A stretch of DNA of 64,000 bases, from NCBI RefSeq assembly GCF_020178975.1, contig NZ_JAHXBU010000092.1:372001-436000 (forward strand), read 5' to 3'. The notes beneath the pieces are model-generated. The model was given only the letters and a program-made list of their open reading frames with translations. It was not told the origin of the DNA and ran no database searches. Position 1 is the stretch's first letter; each line of letters begins with the position of its first letter. The stretch comes from Cesiribacter sp. SM1 (GTDB lineage: Bacteria > Bacteroidota > Bacteroidia > Cytophagales > Cyclobacteriaceae). Shown one piece after another: positions 53,570 through 63,208 of the stretch. The translations under genes and the position numbers were made by a program.

Positions 53570-54786
53570 AGCTCCTAAACCTGATTAAAATAGCCATGCG
53601 CTCGCTTCAAAAGAACGGCATGCGCTCCTTTCTTACCATGCTGGGCATCATTATTGGCGTGGGTTCTGTAATTGCACTTGTTGCCATTGGCAATGGATCG
53701 AGCCAGAGCATACAGTCCAATATACAGAAGCTGGGCACCAACATGATCACCATTATGCCCGAAGCCTCCAGAGATGCAGGTGTTAGACAGGGAGCCGGCA
53801 GCGCTACCAGCCTTACACTGTCTGATGTAGGGGCCATTCAGGAGCAGGTAAAATGGGTTAGCAATGTTTCGCCAGTTGCCAGCACACAGGTGCAGGTCAT
53901 CAGTGGCAACAGGAACTGGCGCACCAGTGTATACGGTACCTATCCCGAGTACTTCCACATCAGAAACTTAAGCCTGCAGGCGGGGCGCCTTTTTACCGTT
54001 ACAGATGGGCAGCAGCTGCGCAAAGTATGCCTGGTAGGTGCTACGGTAGCCAAAGAGCTTTTTGGCAGTGCCTCCAATGTGGTGGGCAGGAACATCCGCC
54101 TCAATAATACTCCATTTACGATCATTGGGGTACTGGCAGAAAAAGGCCAGAGCGGTTTTGGGCAGGATCAGGACGATATCGTGCTGGCGCCCTTTGCCAC
54201 CATCCAGAGCCGTATGCTTGGCACTACCCATACCAGCCAGATCTACGCCTCTGCCACCAGTGAAGAAAATGTTACAGCCGCCGTTACAGCTATTGAAAAG
54301 CTGCTGCGCCAGCGGCACAACATCATGCCAGGTGCCGAAGATGATTTCTCCATCCGCACCATGTCCGAGATAAAAGAAACCCTTGGTTCTGTTACATCGG
54401 CCCTTACCCTGCTGCTGGCAGCTGTAGCCAGTATTTCTTTATTAGTGGGCGGGGTTGGTATCATGAATATCATGCTGGTATCGGTAACAGAGCGTACACG
54501 CGAGATTGGCATCCGATTGTCAGTAGGTGCCAAAGCCCGGGATATACTCCTGCAGTTCTTAACTGAATCGGTATTCCTCTCCATTATAGGCGGCCTTATT
54601 GGTGTTGCCCTGGGCATGGGTGCTGCTGTGCTTGTAAGTAAAATGTTAAACTGGCAGGTTGTTTTCTCCACCTCTGCTGTACTTGTGTCTTTTTTATTTT
54701 CCTCTGCCATAGGCGTTTTCTTTGGCTGGTATCCTGCACAAAAAGCTGCCAAAATGGATCCTATCCAGGCCCTGAAATTTGACTAA
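53566..54786 (+). CDS. MacB/FtsX-type ABC permease
   Basis: A 406-residue protein with four membrane helices: one after MRSLQKNGMRSFLTMLGIIIGVGSV, a large periplasmic MacB_PCD domain (about 50-260), and three helices at the C-terminus containing GGVGIMNIMLVSVTERTREI. MacB-like pumps use ATP to drive periplasmic substrates (peptides, macrolides, siderophores) out through TolC. The start overlaps the ATPase stop by 4 nt. Confidence 0.93.
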   Translation: MKLLNLIKIAMRSLQKNGMRSFLTMLGIIIGVGSVIALVAIGNGSSQSIQSNIQKLGTNMITIMPEASRDAGVRQGAGSATSLTLSDVGAIQEQVKWVSNVSPVASTQVQVISGNRNWRTSVYGTYPEYFHIRNLSLQAGRLFTVTDGQQLRKVCLVGATVAKELFGSASNVVGRNIRLNNTPFTIIGVLAEKGQSGFGQDQDDIVLAPFATIQSRMLGTTHTSQIYASATSEENVTAAVTAIEKLLRQRHNIMPGAEDDFSIRTMSEIKETLGSVTSALTLLLAAVASISLLVGGVGIMNIMLVSVTERTREIGIRLSVGAKARDILLQFLTESVFLSIIGGLIGVALGMGAAVLVSKMLNWQVVFSTSAVLVSFLFSSAIGVFFGWYPAQKAAKMDPIQALKFD

Positions 54787-54795
54787 CCTTATTCC

Positions 54796-56049
54796 ATGAA
54801 CATCTTGAAATCTGCTTCTTTCTGCCTCCTGCTGCTGCTGCTCACTTGCAGTTTAGCAACTGCCCAGACCATGGCAGGCTCTCCCTATTCTGTGTTTGGC
54901 ATTGGCGATCGTTATAACAGGGGCTTTGGCACCAACCGATCGCTGGGCGGTTCTGGTATCGGGCTTCGCGATGGATTTTCGCTTAACAACCTGAACCCGG
55001 CTTCATACACGGCAATCAGCGCTCCTTTTACCCAGCTTACCCAGTTTGGGCTGGCAGTTACCATGGCTAACCAAAGCAATGGAGAAACAAGCAGGAGCAG
55101 CACTGATCTTAGTTTTCCCGGCTTAGCCTTGTGGTTTCGCCTTAACCCAAAACTGGCTAGCAGCATAGGCCTGGTCCCCTACAGTAAGGTAGGCTATTCG
55201 CTTAGCACAAGCCAGACCTTTAGTGGTGTTTCCGGTCAGCAGCAGGTAAGCTATGAGGGCAGTGGCGGCTTAAACCAGCTCTACTTGGGTGGCGCATACG
55301 AGCTGTTTAAAAACTTCTCGGTGGGTGCACATGCATCTTATATATTTGGTCCCATCCAGGAAGATCAGTCCCTAGCCGCATCTGCATATAACAATGACAT
55401 TACCATACATAAAAACCTGTTTCTGAACACCTTTAACCTGGACTTTGGCCTGCAGTATACCTTAGCGGTTCAAAGATCTGTGTTTACCCTGGGAGCGGTA
55501 TATGATTACAAAAGCAGGTTAAAGGGTAGCTACTCCGTTAGTGTTCGGGAAGGCACCATAGATGCCAGTGAACTGGTACAGGAAACAAGTGAAGCAGCAG
55601 AAAACTACATGCTGCCCGACACCTATGGTGCCGGGTTAAGCTGGACCTACAACAAAAAGATCAGGTTAACTGCAGATGCCTCATTCGAAGATTGGGCAGC
55701 AGCCACCTTTGAAGAGCAGGGTTACAGCCTGCGCGACAGCAGGCGCCTTTCTGCCGGTCTGTCTTTTCTGCCCGACAGGGCTGCAGCATCTTATGTAAAG
55801 CGAATAGGCTTAGATGCAGGCCTTTTTCACGAAAACACTTACCTGGTGGTTGATGGAAATGGATTAGACAGGTATGGATATTCTGTTGGGCTGAACTTAC
55901 CTGTCTCTTCCACGCTGATCGGGCTTTCCTTTGAGCAGTCAAACCGCGCACCGGAGATATCCGGCAGCCTGATTTCAGAAAGATACAGTCAAATCTCCAT
56001 CAACCTTTCCCTCTTTGACATCTGGTTTGTAAAATCAAAATATGATTAA
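54796..56049 (+). CDS. FadL/TodX-like outer-membrane beta-barrel protein
   Basis: A 417-residue protein with signal peptide (ending TAQTMAGS). It has many amphipathic beta strands and the start SPYSVFGIGDRYNRGFGT with NNLNPASYTAI, a known opening of Bacteroidota FadL-like barrels. The C-terminus ends SLFDIWFVKSKYD. It follows the MacAB-TolC genes by 9 bp and overlaps the next gene by 8 bp. It may assist export or uptake at the outer membrane. Confidence 0.8.
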   Translation: MNILKSASFCLLLLLLTCSLATAQTMAGSPYSVFGIGDRYNRGFGTNRSLGGSGIGLRDGFSLNNLNPASYTAISAPFTQLTQFGLAVTMANQSNGETSRSSTDLSFPGLALWFRLNPKLASSIGLVPYSKVGYSLSTSQTFSGVSGQQQVSYEGSGGLNQLYLGGAYELFKNFSVGAHASYIFGPIQEDQSLAASAYNNDITIHKNLFLNTFNLDFGLQYTLAVQRSVFTLGAVYDYKSRLKGSYSVSVREGTIDASELVQETSEAAENYMLPDTYGAGLSWTYNKKIRLTADASFEDWAAATFEEQGYSLRDSRRLSAGLSFLPDRAAASYVKRIGLDAGLFHENTYLVVDGNGLDRYGYSVGLNLPVSSTLIGLSFEQSNRAPEISGSLISERYSQISINLSLFDIWFVKSKYD

Positions 56050-56527
56050 GCTGTCATACAGCACTAAAAATGCTAAGTCAGTGTATCCAGATCCTTCGCT
56101 AAATTTTGCATCCATGATTCTGAAAAAAACTGGCCCCGATTGTATACTGCTGATCTGTAAAGACCAGCAGGAGCTGCTTTTAAACAAGCTACTGCTCCAG
56201 AAACTAAATGTTGCCTGTGCCGTCATAGCGGTAGACAGCCAGTTCAAGGCACTACATTTTATCAGGAAGTTTGCAGGTCAGGGTAAAAAAGACCTGCTCA
56301 TTTTACTGGATAACTCAATATCGATGCAGGGTGGCTATAGTTTTTACTACGACCTGGATGAACTAAAGCCATCCTGCTTTGAACATATTTACATATACCT
56401 GCTGACCCGGCTATTAAAAAGCCAGGTGTTCACAGAGTCAGGAAATCAAAATATCTATGGATACATCGACCTGCCACTCTCGAGCGAAAAAATCTTCAAA
56501 GTAATTGCACAAATAAACCGTAGCTAG
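56042..56527 (+). CDS. Degenerate receiver-domain protein
   Basis: A 161-residue protein. Its core (PDCILLICKDQQELLLNKLL, then LILLDNSISMQGGYSFYYDL, then YGYIDLPLS) has the strand-helix rhythm of a receiver domain, with D90 at the phosphoacceptor position. The first acidic pair is replaced by CKD, and the Lys of KP is replaced by D143 in DLPLS. So phosphorylation is doubtful; it may be a pseudoreceiver. Its start overlaps the barrel gene stop by 8 nt, so it is translationally coupled. Confidence 0.55.
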   Translation: MIKLSYSTKNAKSVYPDPSLNFASMILKKTGPDCILLICKDQQELLLNKLLLQKLNVACAVIAVDSQFKALHFIRKFAGQGKKDLLILLDNSISMQGGYSFYYDLDELKPSCFEHIYIYLLTRLLKSQVFTESGNQNIYGYIDLPLSSEKIFKVIAQINRS

Positions 56528-56612
56528 CGCTTGTACACACATGCGCTGACTACTATAAATCGCTGTAACAGGCGTAAAACAGAATCTCCGTCTCCCCTCC
56601 TTCTTCATTACC

Positions 56613-57386
56613 TTGAAAAAGCTTCTTCTCTGTCTGTTTTCCATTTTAGGGCTGCTGATAACTGCCCGTGGGCAGGGCCAGCCTATCATTAAAGGCAGGG
56701 TAGTACTTGCTGCCGATACTGCCAAGCCGCTACCTTACGTACAGATCCTGAACAAAAAACGTGGCAACGGCACCCTTAGTAATCCCGATGGTTACTACCA
56801 GCTAAAAGCCGCTCCGGGAGACAGCATAGAGTTCAGGATGATTGGCTTTGAAAATACCCGGATTGCCTTTTCAGAACTGGAGAAAAAAGGTTTTCTACTC
56901 CCAATGAAGGAGCGAATAGTAACAATGCAGGCGGTAACCATTCGTAGCCCCAGGCAAAGCTATAAACAGTTCGCCCCTGAACAGAAAAGCGAGGATCCCT
57001 ACGTAGGTTACCGCAGCGTTAAGCCCAGTGGCCTCGACCCTGCAGATCAGAAGATAGGCCTTGGCACCACTGGCAGCGGAGCTGTACTGGAAGGGGCCGT
57101 TACTGAATTTGCAAACCTGTTTAACAAAAAGGAAAAGCAGCGCAAAAAGATACGGGAGCTAAAGGCAAAAGACCGTGAAGAACAATATTACAAAGCCCTG
57201 TACGACTACTGGTTCGACGAAGCAACAGTGGCCAGACTCACTGGTTATAAAGATAAGGACCTTGCAGAATTTATAGCCTTCTGCAAACCCACCCTCAGCT
57301 TTCTGGAAGAAACCACAGAATACCAGCTTATACTTACTATAAGGCAGTATCAGCAGCAGTACGAATTGCTGTCCGATAGAAATTGA
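56613..57386 (+). CDS. CarboxypepD_reg-like protein
   Basis: A 257-residue secreted protein that starts with TTG at 56613 (the only start giving a signal peptide KKLLLCLFSILGLLITARGQ). Residues about 25-110 form the CarboxypepD_reg-like beta-sandwich (IIKGRVVLAADTAKPLPYVQ, GTLSNPDGYYQL). The C-terminal part is charged and helical. Such domains occur in SusC-type or surface proteins; here it is alone. It lies 85 bp after the pseudoreceiver. Confidence 0.75.
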   Translation: MKKLLLCLFSILGLLITARGQGQPIIKGRVVLAADTAKPLPYVQILNKKRGNGTLSNPDGYYQLKAAPGDSIEFRMIGFENTRIAFSELEKKGFLLPMKERIVTMQAVTIRSPRQSYKQFAPEQKSEDPYVGYRSVKPSGLDPADQKIGLGTTGSGAVLEGAVTEFANLFNKKEKQRKKIRELKAKDREEQYYKALYDYWFDEATVARLTGYKDKDLAEFIAFCKPTLSFLEETTEYQLILTIRQYQQQYELLSDRN

Positions 57387-57658
57387 TGCAGCATAACCGG
57401 GTTGCAATACTCCGGCTCATCATCCGGATAAGGTTTAATTTTTAGCCGGGGGTCCAGCCTTTTAATTAACCACATCAACGCATATCACTGCTTTACTTCA
57501 TACTACTATACCTGTTTACAGGCTCATTGAAGAGGAACTAGGGCTGCCTGCTGACTCATTACGCCATTATTGGTAAATAAAAAAGCAGAATACCGAGCAA
57601 AAATGTGTAAACATCGTTATTCTGTACAGACAGAGCCTTAATGTACTTTACCAGTTGA

Positions 57659-60223
57659 ATGAAGGAAAAGCCCCGATGTTTAAGTTTTGATAAGCTAATG
57701 CAGTATTCTCCTGATCTGATTTTTATTTTGGATCAGGAAGGAATCCTTGTTGAGATCAATAGAGCATGCAGCTCTCTTTTGGGATACGATGTACAGGAGT
57801 TGATTGGAACATCTATCAAAGATCTTGTATATGCCGCAGACCTGGATGAGACACTTATGCTTCTCGATGCCATAGTTGGAGGAAGCAAAAGTAATTATCA
57901 CGAAAACCGCCTGGTACACAAAACAGGCAGCGTGATAGACGTAAGCTGGACAATTGGCTGGTCTGAAGAAGATGGATACTTGTTTTGCGTTGGCCGTAGT
58001 GGTGCAGCCAATTTAAAAGCCGAGTATTCTAAAGTTAAAGAAGATTTTAATATAGGTAGAGCACAGCACCATGAACTGACTGAGCACGCCTCAGGCGTGC
58101 TCGATATGCTCGACACAGACGGCGGCTATATTTATGCAGGAGGCGCTATAAATAAAAGGTTGGGGTACTCATCCGAAGAGCTTATAGGCCAGAACGTTTT
58201 TGACTACATTCATCGGGATGATGTAAAAAAATTTAAAGAAGCCTGGATAAAACTAAACAACCTGCCGCTTTTGCAGGTACCAGGTTATCGCTTTTTAGCA
58301 GCGAATGGAGAGTGGCGGTGGCTGGAAACCATTTTAAGCAATCAGCGCTATAATCCTGAAGTCAACGCTATCATTTTGATTTCACAAGATATTACGGAGC
58401 AAAAGAAAAGCTGGGTAAAAACCGAGGATAGCGATCAGCGGTTTAGATCCCTGTTCGAGAACAATCCGGACATGGTTGTGTATGAAAACAAGAAAGGTGT
58501 TATCCTTGATGTAAATCGTGCTGCGGAGACTATTTTCGGGTTTGAGCGGCACGAGCTCATAAACAGAACCCCTTCAGCAATATTTCCCGCCGCAACCTTA
58601 CCCCTTTTTTATGAAAGACTGCAGGAGGCTGCAGCCGGAAAACAGGTAAACTTCGAGGCTGAAATCGAATTCAGGAAGACTGGCAAGCATGTTCTTGATA
58701 TCAAGAAAATACCTGTAGTTGTTGATGAACAGCTTGTGGGCATTTTTACTGTTGCAAAAGATATAACAGCTGTCAGGCAGTCGTTCAACATTATAAAAAA
58801 ACAGGCTAATAAGCTTAACACTATTTTTGAAAGCCTGACGGACGCATTTTTTACACTGGATAGAGACTGGAACCTTACCTACATCAACAGCGAGTTTGAT
58901 CGCCTGCTGCAGACCAATAAAAAAGAAAATATAGGCAGGAAACTTTGGGAAGTTTTTCCTGAAGAAAAGAATGGTGTTTTTTACAGGCACTACAAACACG
59001 CAATGGAAACAGGAGCTGCAGCTCACTTTGAGGCCTACCTTAGCCGTCTAAATGCCTGGTTTGAAGTAAAAGCATTTGCTTCTGAAGAAGGCCTTTCGGT
59101 TTACTTCTCTGATATTACCAACAGAATTATTGCACAGGAAGAATTAAAAAAGCTTTCTGTAGTGGCCAGTAAAACCCATAATGGTGTAATCATAGCAGAT
59201 AAAAGCGGGGTGATTGAATGGGTGAATGACAGCTTTACCCATATTACAGAATACACAGCCGATGAACAATATGGTAAAAGTATTATTGATTTATTTACAG
59301 GTGCCGGCACATTACAGGAAAATGCCAGACATGCTGTAAGTAAGATTATCAGCAGCAGTTTTTTTGAGGCAGAAGTTCCGTTTACGGCAAAGAGTGGCAG
59401 GGAATTGTGGCTTGAAATTGGCGTTACACTTATCAAAGATACAGAGGGGAGTGTAACCCGCTATATTGTGATGATTTCAGATATTACACTGCAAAAGCAG
59501 GCAATTCTGGAGCGTAACCAGTTTATAGAAGTGTTACAAAGTAGTAACCAGTCGCTGCATGAGTTTACACACGTAGTTTCGCACAAACTGCGATCCCCTG
59601 TAGCCAACATACTTGGTTTAACTTCTCTGTTCAATTTACCTGATATAGATAATGCTACTAAAGAAGAGGTTATCGATAAATTAGGTACTGCTGCTCACAA
59701 CCTGGATTCAGTGATCAGAGACCTGAATCATGTTTTGTCTCTTCGGGATTCATTTGACCTGGAAAAAACTAATGTTCAATTCGATGATGTGCTTAACCGG
59801 GTTATCCTGCTCCTGCAGGATCAGCTCACACAGTCACAGGTGGAGATCAGGCGGGATTTTAGCCTTGCTCCCAGCGTGTATGCCATAGAACACTACCTGC
59901 TCGATATTATGTATAACCTGCTGAACAACGCCATAAAATTCCAGGGTTCAGAAGAAAAACCACTGGTTGAAGTATACACCCAAGCGGAAGAAGACTTTAT
60001 TGTACTTGTCGTGAAGGATAACGGGATTGGGTTTGATCTGGATAAACATAGAAACGACGTATTTGGTATGTACAAGCGCTTTCATTCACATGTTGGAGGT
60101 AAAGGTCTTGGCTTGTACCTGGTTAAAACACAGGTTGAAACAATGGGTGGTAGAATTAGCGTAAATAGTAAGAATGGAGCAGGTAGTAAATTTGAAATTT
60201 ATTTCAGGAAAATTGATAAGTGA
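57659..60223 (+). CDS. Multi-PAS sensor histidine kinase
   Basis: An 854-residue soluble kinase without membrane helices. About five PAS domains (about 1-115, 130-250, 262-375, 380-500, 495-620) are followed by a dimerisation H-box (VVSHKLRSPVANILGLTSL, H about 640) and an ATPase with NLLNNAIKFQG, DNGIGFDL, and GKGLGLYLVKTQ. No receiver is fused. The following single-domain regulator overlaps by one base (TGATG). It likely senses internal redox or small-molecule signals; none of the PAS domains shows a clear flavin Cys motif to me. Confidence 0.92.
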   Translation: MKEKPRCLSFDKLMQYSPDLIFILDQEGILVEINRACSSLLGYDVQELIGTSIKDLVYAADLDETLMLLDAIVGGSKSNYHENRLVHKTGSVIDVSWTIGWSEEDGYLFCVGRSGAANLKAEYSKVKEDFNIGRAQHHELTEHASGVLDMLDTDGGYIYAGGAINKRLGYSSEELIGQNVFDYIHRDDVKKFKEAWIKLNNLPLLQVPGYRFLAANGEWRWLETILSNQRYNPEVNAIILISQDITEQKKSWVKTEDSDQRFRSLFENNPDMVVYENKKGVILDVNRAAETIFGFERHELINRTPSAIFPAATLPLFYERLQEAAAGKQVNFEAEIEFRKTGKHVLDIKKIPVVVDEQLVGIFTVAKDITAVRQSFNIIKKQANKLNTIFESLTDAFFTLDRDWNLTYINSEFDRLLQTNKKENIGRKLWEVFPEEKNGVFYRHYKHAMETGAAAHFEAYLSRLNAWFEVKAFASEEGLSVYFSDITNRIIAQEELKKLSVVASKTHNGVIIADKSGVIEWVNDSFTHITEYTADEQYGKSIIDLFTGAGTLQENARHAVSKIISSSFFEAEVPFTAKSGRELWLEIGVTLIKDTEGSVTRYIVMISDITLQKQAILERNQFIEVLQSSNQSLHEFTHVVSHKLRSPVANILGLTSLFNLPDIDNATKEEVIDKLGTAAHNLDSVIRDLNHVLSLRDSFDLEKTNVQFDDVLNRVILLLQDQLTQSQVEIRRDFSLAPSVYAIEHYLLDIMYNLLNNAIKFQGSEEKPLVEVYTQAEEDFIVLVVKDNGIGFDLDKHRNDVFGMYKRFHSHVGGKGLGLYLVKTQVETMGGRISVNSKNGAGSKFEIYFRKIDK

Positions 60224-60648
60224 TGTCAGTAGCTATTTATAACACGGTATGGCTGATAGATGATGACGAACTTGCAAATTATGTAAATGAAAAGATCATT
60301 AGTTCGCAGCATTTTGCTAAATCAACTGTAGTGTTTACAACTGTTGATGAGGCTGTTGCTTCTCTTGATTTGGCTGCAGGGCAAAAAGGCACTGGGTTTC
60401 CGGATATAGTATTTTTAGATATGGAGATGCCGGGCTTAGACGGCTGGGATTTCATTGAAGCGTTTCAACGCTTGTCTCCTGATGTGAAAAAGCAGTGTAA
60501 ACTGTATATGTTATCTTCTTCAATAGACAAGTCTGATGCAGAACGGGCAATGGCATACGAAGACATTTGTTGTTTTATTTCTAAACCTCTTACTACAGAT
60601 GTGCTCCAAACAATTATGGATTCAAAACCTGGCAGCAGCCAATCATAG
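60223..60648 (+). CDS. Single-domain response regulator
   Basis: A 141-residue receiver with DDD (13-15), phosphoacceptor D66 in VFLDMEMPGLDGWDF and K121 in CFISKPLTTD. There is no output domain. The ATG at 60223 overlaps the kinase stop by one base (GTG at 60220 is the alternative). It lies between two kinases lacking receivers (57659 and 60764), so it may serve both. Confidence 0.9.
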   Translation: MSVAIYNTVWLIDDDELANYVNEKIISSQHFAKSTVVFTTVDEAVASLDLAAGQKGTGFPDIVFLDMEMPGLDGWDFIEAFQRLSPDVKKQCKLYMLSSSIDKSDAERAMAYEDICCFISKPLTTDVLQTIMDSKPGSSQS

Positions 60649-60763
60649 GTAACACACTCTTAAGAGCAGAACTTTATGGCCGGCACGAGTTTATTGCCAG
60701 TTGACAGAAATTAATAATACCTGCTAGTAAAGGCTATTTTATATTTTTTTCCTCCAGATAAGT

Positions 60764-63025
60764 ATGCAGCAGCATTATAACCAAAAGTTCGATCTTACTA
60801 ACTGCGATAAAGAACCTATCCATCTTATAGGCAAGATCCAACCTCATGGTTTACTTTTCATCCTTAACAAAAAAACTTTACACATTGAGCAGGCAAGCGG
60901 GAATACCGGTGATTTTCTGGATGTAGCCCCCACAGAAGTTATTGGGAAGCCACTGGAAACATTAATCTCCCCTCATGAATCTACTGTGCTTATGCAACAG
61001 TTATTAGCTTCTGACATAACCAAAGTTCAGTTGATCAGGCTAAGAGGTAAGCAGTTCCTCGGCTTTGTGCATGAGTCTTCCGGTAAGATCATTTTGGAAG
61101 GAGAACCCTACGAACCTATCACTGCAGATGAGGCCCTTCGCAATTTCAAAATTTTAGGAGAACAACAGTCTGCCATTAACCAGCTTGATACTGTAGAAAG
61201 CATTACCGGTTCTATTACAAAAGCTGTACAATCCATTACAGATTATGACCGGGTGTTAGTTTTTCAGTTTGATCAGGACTGGAATGCTGCAGTGGTGGCA
61301 GAAACCAGGAAGCCCGGCATTCATTCATTTGCCGGGCATCACTTTCCGGCCACGGATATTCCAAAACCTGCAAGAGATTTGTTGAGGATCAAACCAGTTC
61401 GGCATATACCTGATGTGCTTGCCCCTGCTGTTAATATTTTATACCCCACATCCACACCCGATGCTCTACCTGTTGACCTGATGCAGTCGGAGTTCCGGTA
61501 CCCTTCAGAAATTCATCTGGAATATCTGAGAAATATAAATGCTTTTGGTTCCCTATCAATTTCTATCATCTTAGAGGGTAAATTATGGGGTCTAATCTCC
61601 TGCAGTAATGAGCAGGCAAAGTTTATCAATTACTGGAAGAGGGAGTTGTGCGATCAGTTAGCCAGGGCATGTGCAAACAAGCTTATTTCCAGCCACGAAA
61701 AACGCAATTACCAGCGCTTTAGCGAATTCAAGCATATCGAAAGCAAACTTGTTGAGCAGGTAGCCTGCAGCGATGACATCATAAAAGGTTTATTCAGGCA
61801 CCCCCTGAACTTGCTGGATATTACAGGTGCTACGGGTGCAGCAATGCTGCTGGATAACAGGATTGAAACCCTTGGTGTTACTCCAGCAGAAACCCAAATC
61901 AAAGAGCTGGTAGAGTGGCTCAGTAAAAAAGGTTCCGATACCGTATTCTACACCAGGGAGCTAAGCAGGGATTATGATGCTGCCGCTAGCTATACAGATA
62001 CAGCCAGCGGACTTTTAGCCCTGGAAGTTTCGAGGTACAACAGGGAATACCTGCTCTACTTTAAAGCAGAGATCAGGGAAAAAAGGATTTGGGCGGGTAA
62101 CCCCGAGAAATTCTTCAGCGACGATCTTAGGATTCATCCTCGTAAATCTTTTGAACAGTGGGAAGAGGTAATAAAAGGTAAGTCCCTGCCCTGGTCTGTA
62201 AATGATGTAGAAATAGCACAGTTGCTGTTAAAGGACATCATTGCCATCAGGTTAAGAAATCAGGCGCTAAGGCTTGAAGAGCTAAGTGAGGAATATCAGG
62301 CATCTTCAGAAGGCTACAAAATGAAAAATAAGCAACTGGAGGATTTTGCGCACATCATCACCCATAACCTTCGTTCGCCACTTAGTAACATCCAGGCCCT
62401 GTATTCCATTTACAAAAGCACTCCTAATGATGCAGACATTCCCTTTTTTCTCGAGAAAATAAAAGTCGCCAGCGATAACATGATGGCGACTATTGATGAT
62501 CTCTATGTCATTCTCAAAACAAGGGTTGGCTACCAGGTACGCCATGAGGTTGTGAATGTAGAGGAGCTAGTTGATAAAGAAATTCAAAACCTATCAGCTG
62601 CTATTATTCAATCAGGAGCTAAGCTTACGCTGGACCTTGGCGTGAAACGACTCAGGAGTTTTAAACTGTACCTGGAGAGCATCATTCATAACCTGCTTTC
62701 AAATGCATTGAAATATAGTGCCCCTGAAAGAGCACCCCATGTAAAAATCACGACCTGGCGTGACAAAGACTCCGTTTATCTTTCGGTAAGCGACAATGGT
62801 ATAGGCATAGACCTGAAGAAATATGGCAGCAAGCTTTTTGGTCTTTATAAAACCTTTCATCCGAATTACAACTCCAGGGGTCTGGGACTTTATCTTACAA
62901 AAATGCAGGTCGAGTCTTTGGGCGGGAGTATCACTGTAGAAAGTACAGCAGGTAGCGGTACAACCTTTACCGTTGCACTTGGCACTTCCGAAGCAACTTC
63001 TGTTTCCTCTTCAAAGAATCGCTGA
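60764..63025 (+). CDS. bphP: Bacteriophytochrome histidine kinase
   Basis: A 753-residue PAS-GAF-PHY-HK photoreceptor. The biliverdin-binding Cys is C14 in NCDKEPIHLIGKIQPHG. In the GAF domain PATDIP (195-200) replaces the usual PxSDIP, and HLEYLRNINA carries the conserved His. The PHY tongue has PRKSF (459-463). The kinase part has HIITHNLRSPLSN (H about 532), NLLSNALKYS and SRGLGLYLTKMQ. It senses red/far-red light with biliverdin. No heme oxygenase (bphO) is nearby. It follows the receiver by 115 bp. Confidence 0.93.
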   Translation: MQQHYNQKFDLTNCDKEPIHLIGKIQPHGLLFILNKKTLHIEQASGNTGDFLDVAPTEVIGKPLETLISPHESTVLMQQLLASDITKVQLIRLRGKQFLGFVHESSGKIILEGEPYEPITADEALRNFKILGEQQSAINQLDTVESITGSITKAVQSITDYDRVLVFQFDQDWNAAVVAETRKPGIHSFAGHHFPATDIPKPARDLLRIKPVRHIPDVLAPAVNILYPTSTPDALPVDLMQSEFRYPSEIHLEYLRNINAFGSLSISIILEGKLWGLISCSNEQAKFINYWKRELCDQLARACANKLISSHEKRNYQRFSEFKHIESKLVEQVACSDDIIKGLFRHPLNLLDITGATGAAMLLDNRIETLGVTPAETQIKELVEWLSKKGSDTVFYTRELSRDYDAAASYTDTASGLLALEVSRYNREYLLYFKAEIREKRIWAGNPEKFFSDDLRIHPRKSFEQWEEVIKGKSLPWSVNDVEIAQLLLKDIIAIRLRNQALRLEELSEEYQASSEGYKMKNKQLEDFAHIITHNLRSPLSNIQALYSIYKSTPNDADIPFFLEKIKVASDNMMATIDDLYVILKTRVGYQVRHEVVNVEELVDKEIQNLSAAIIQSGAKLTLDLGVKRLRSFKLYLESIIHNLLSNALKYSAPERAPHVKITTWRDKDSVYLSVSDNGIGIDLKKYGSKLFGLYKTFHPNYNSRGLGLYLTKMQVESLGGSITVESTAGSGTTFTVALGTSEATSVSSSKNR

Positions 63026-63041
63026 AGAGAACAAAAGGTTT

Positions 63042-63142
63042 AGGCTGTGTCTGATGAACACTCTTGGATCCAAAAATGATGAAATTTGCCCCTGGGCAAA
63101 GGTTCTTTTCTGATGCCGGAGGTTATTCGTCAGACACAGCCT
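63042..63142. mobile_element. Possible MITE-like element (13-bp inverted ends)
   Basis: A 101-bp element with perfect 13-bp terminal inverted repeats (AGGCTGTGTCTGA at 63042-63054 and TCAGACACAGCCT at 63130-63142). It has no coding capacity, and inside lies a second 7-bp hairpin (TTTGCCC 63085-63091, GGGCAAA 63094-63100). The ends resemble transposon ends such as GGCTGTGTC. A target-site duplication is not clear. It lies just after the phytochrome gene and could instead be its terminator. Confidence 0.4.
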
Positions 63143-63208
63143 GGGTTAAGCCAATTTGATTCAGCTCAAAGTTCCAGAATAGTTTTAATGATAGCCTGTT
63201 ATGCGCTT

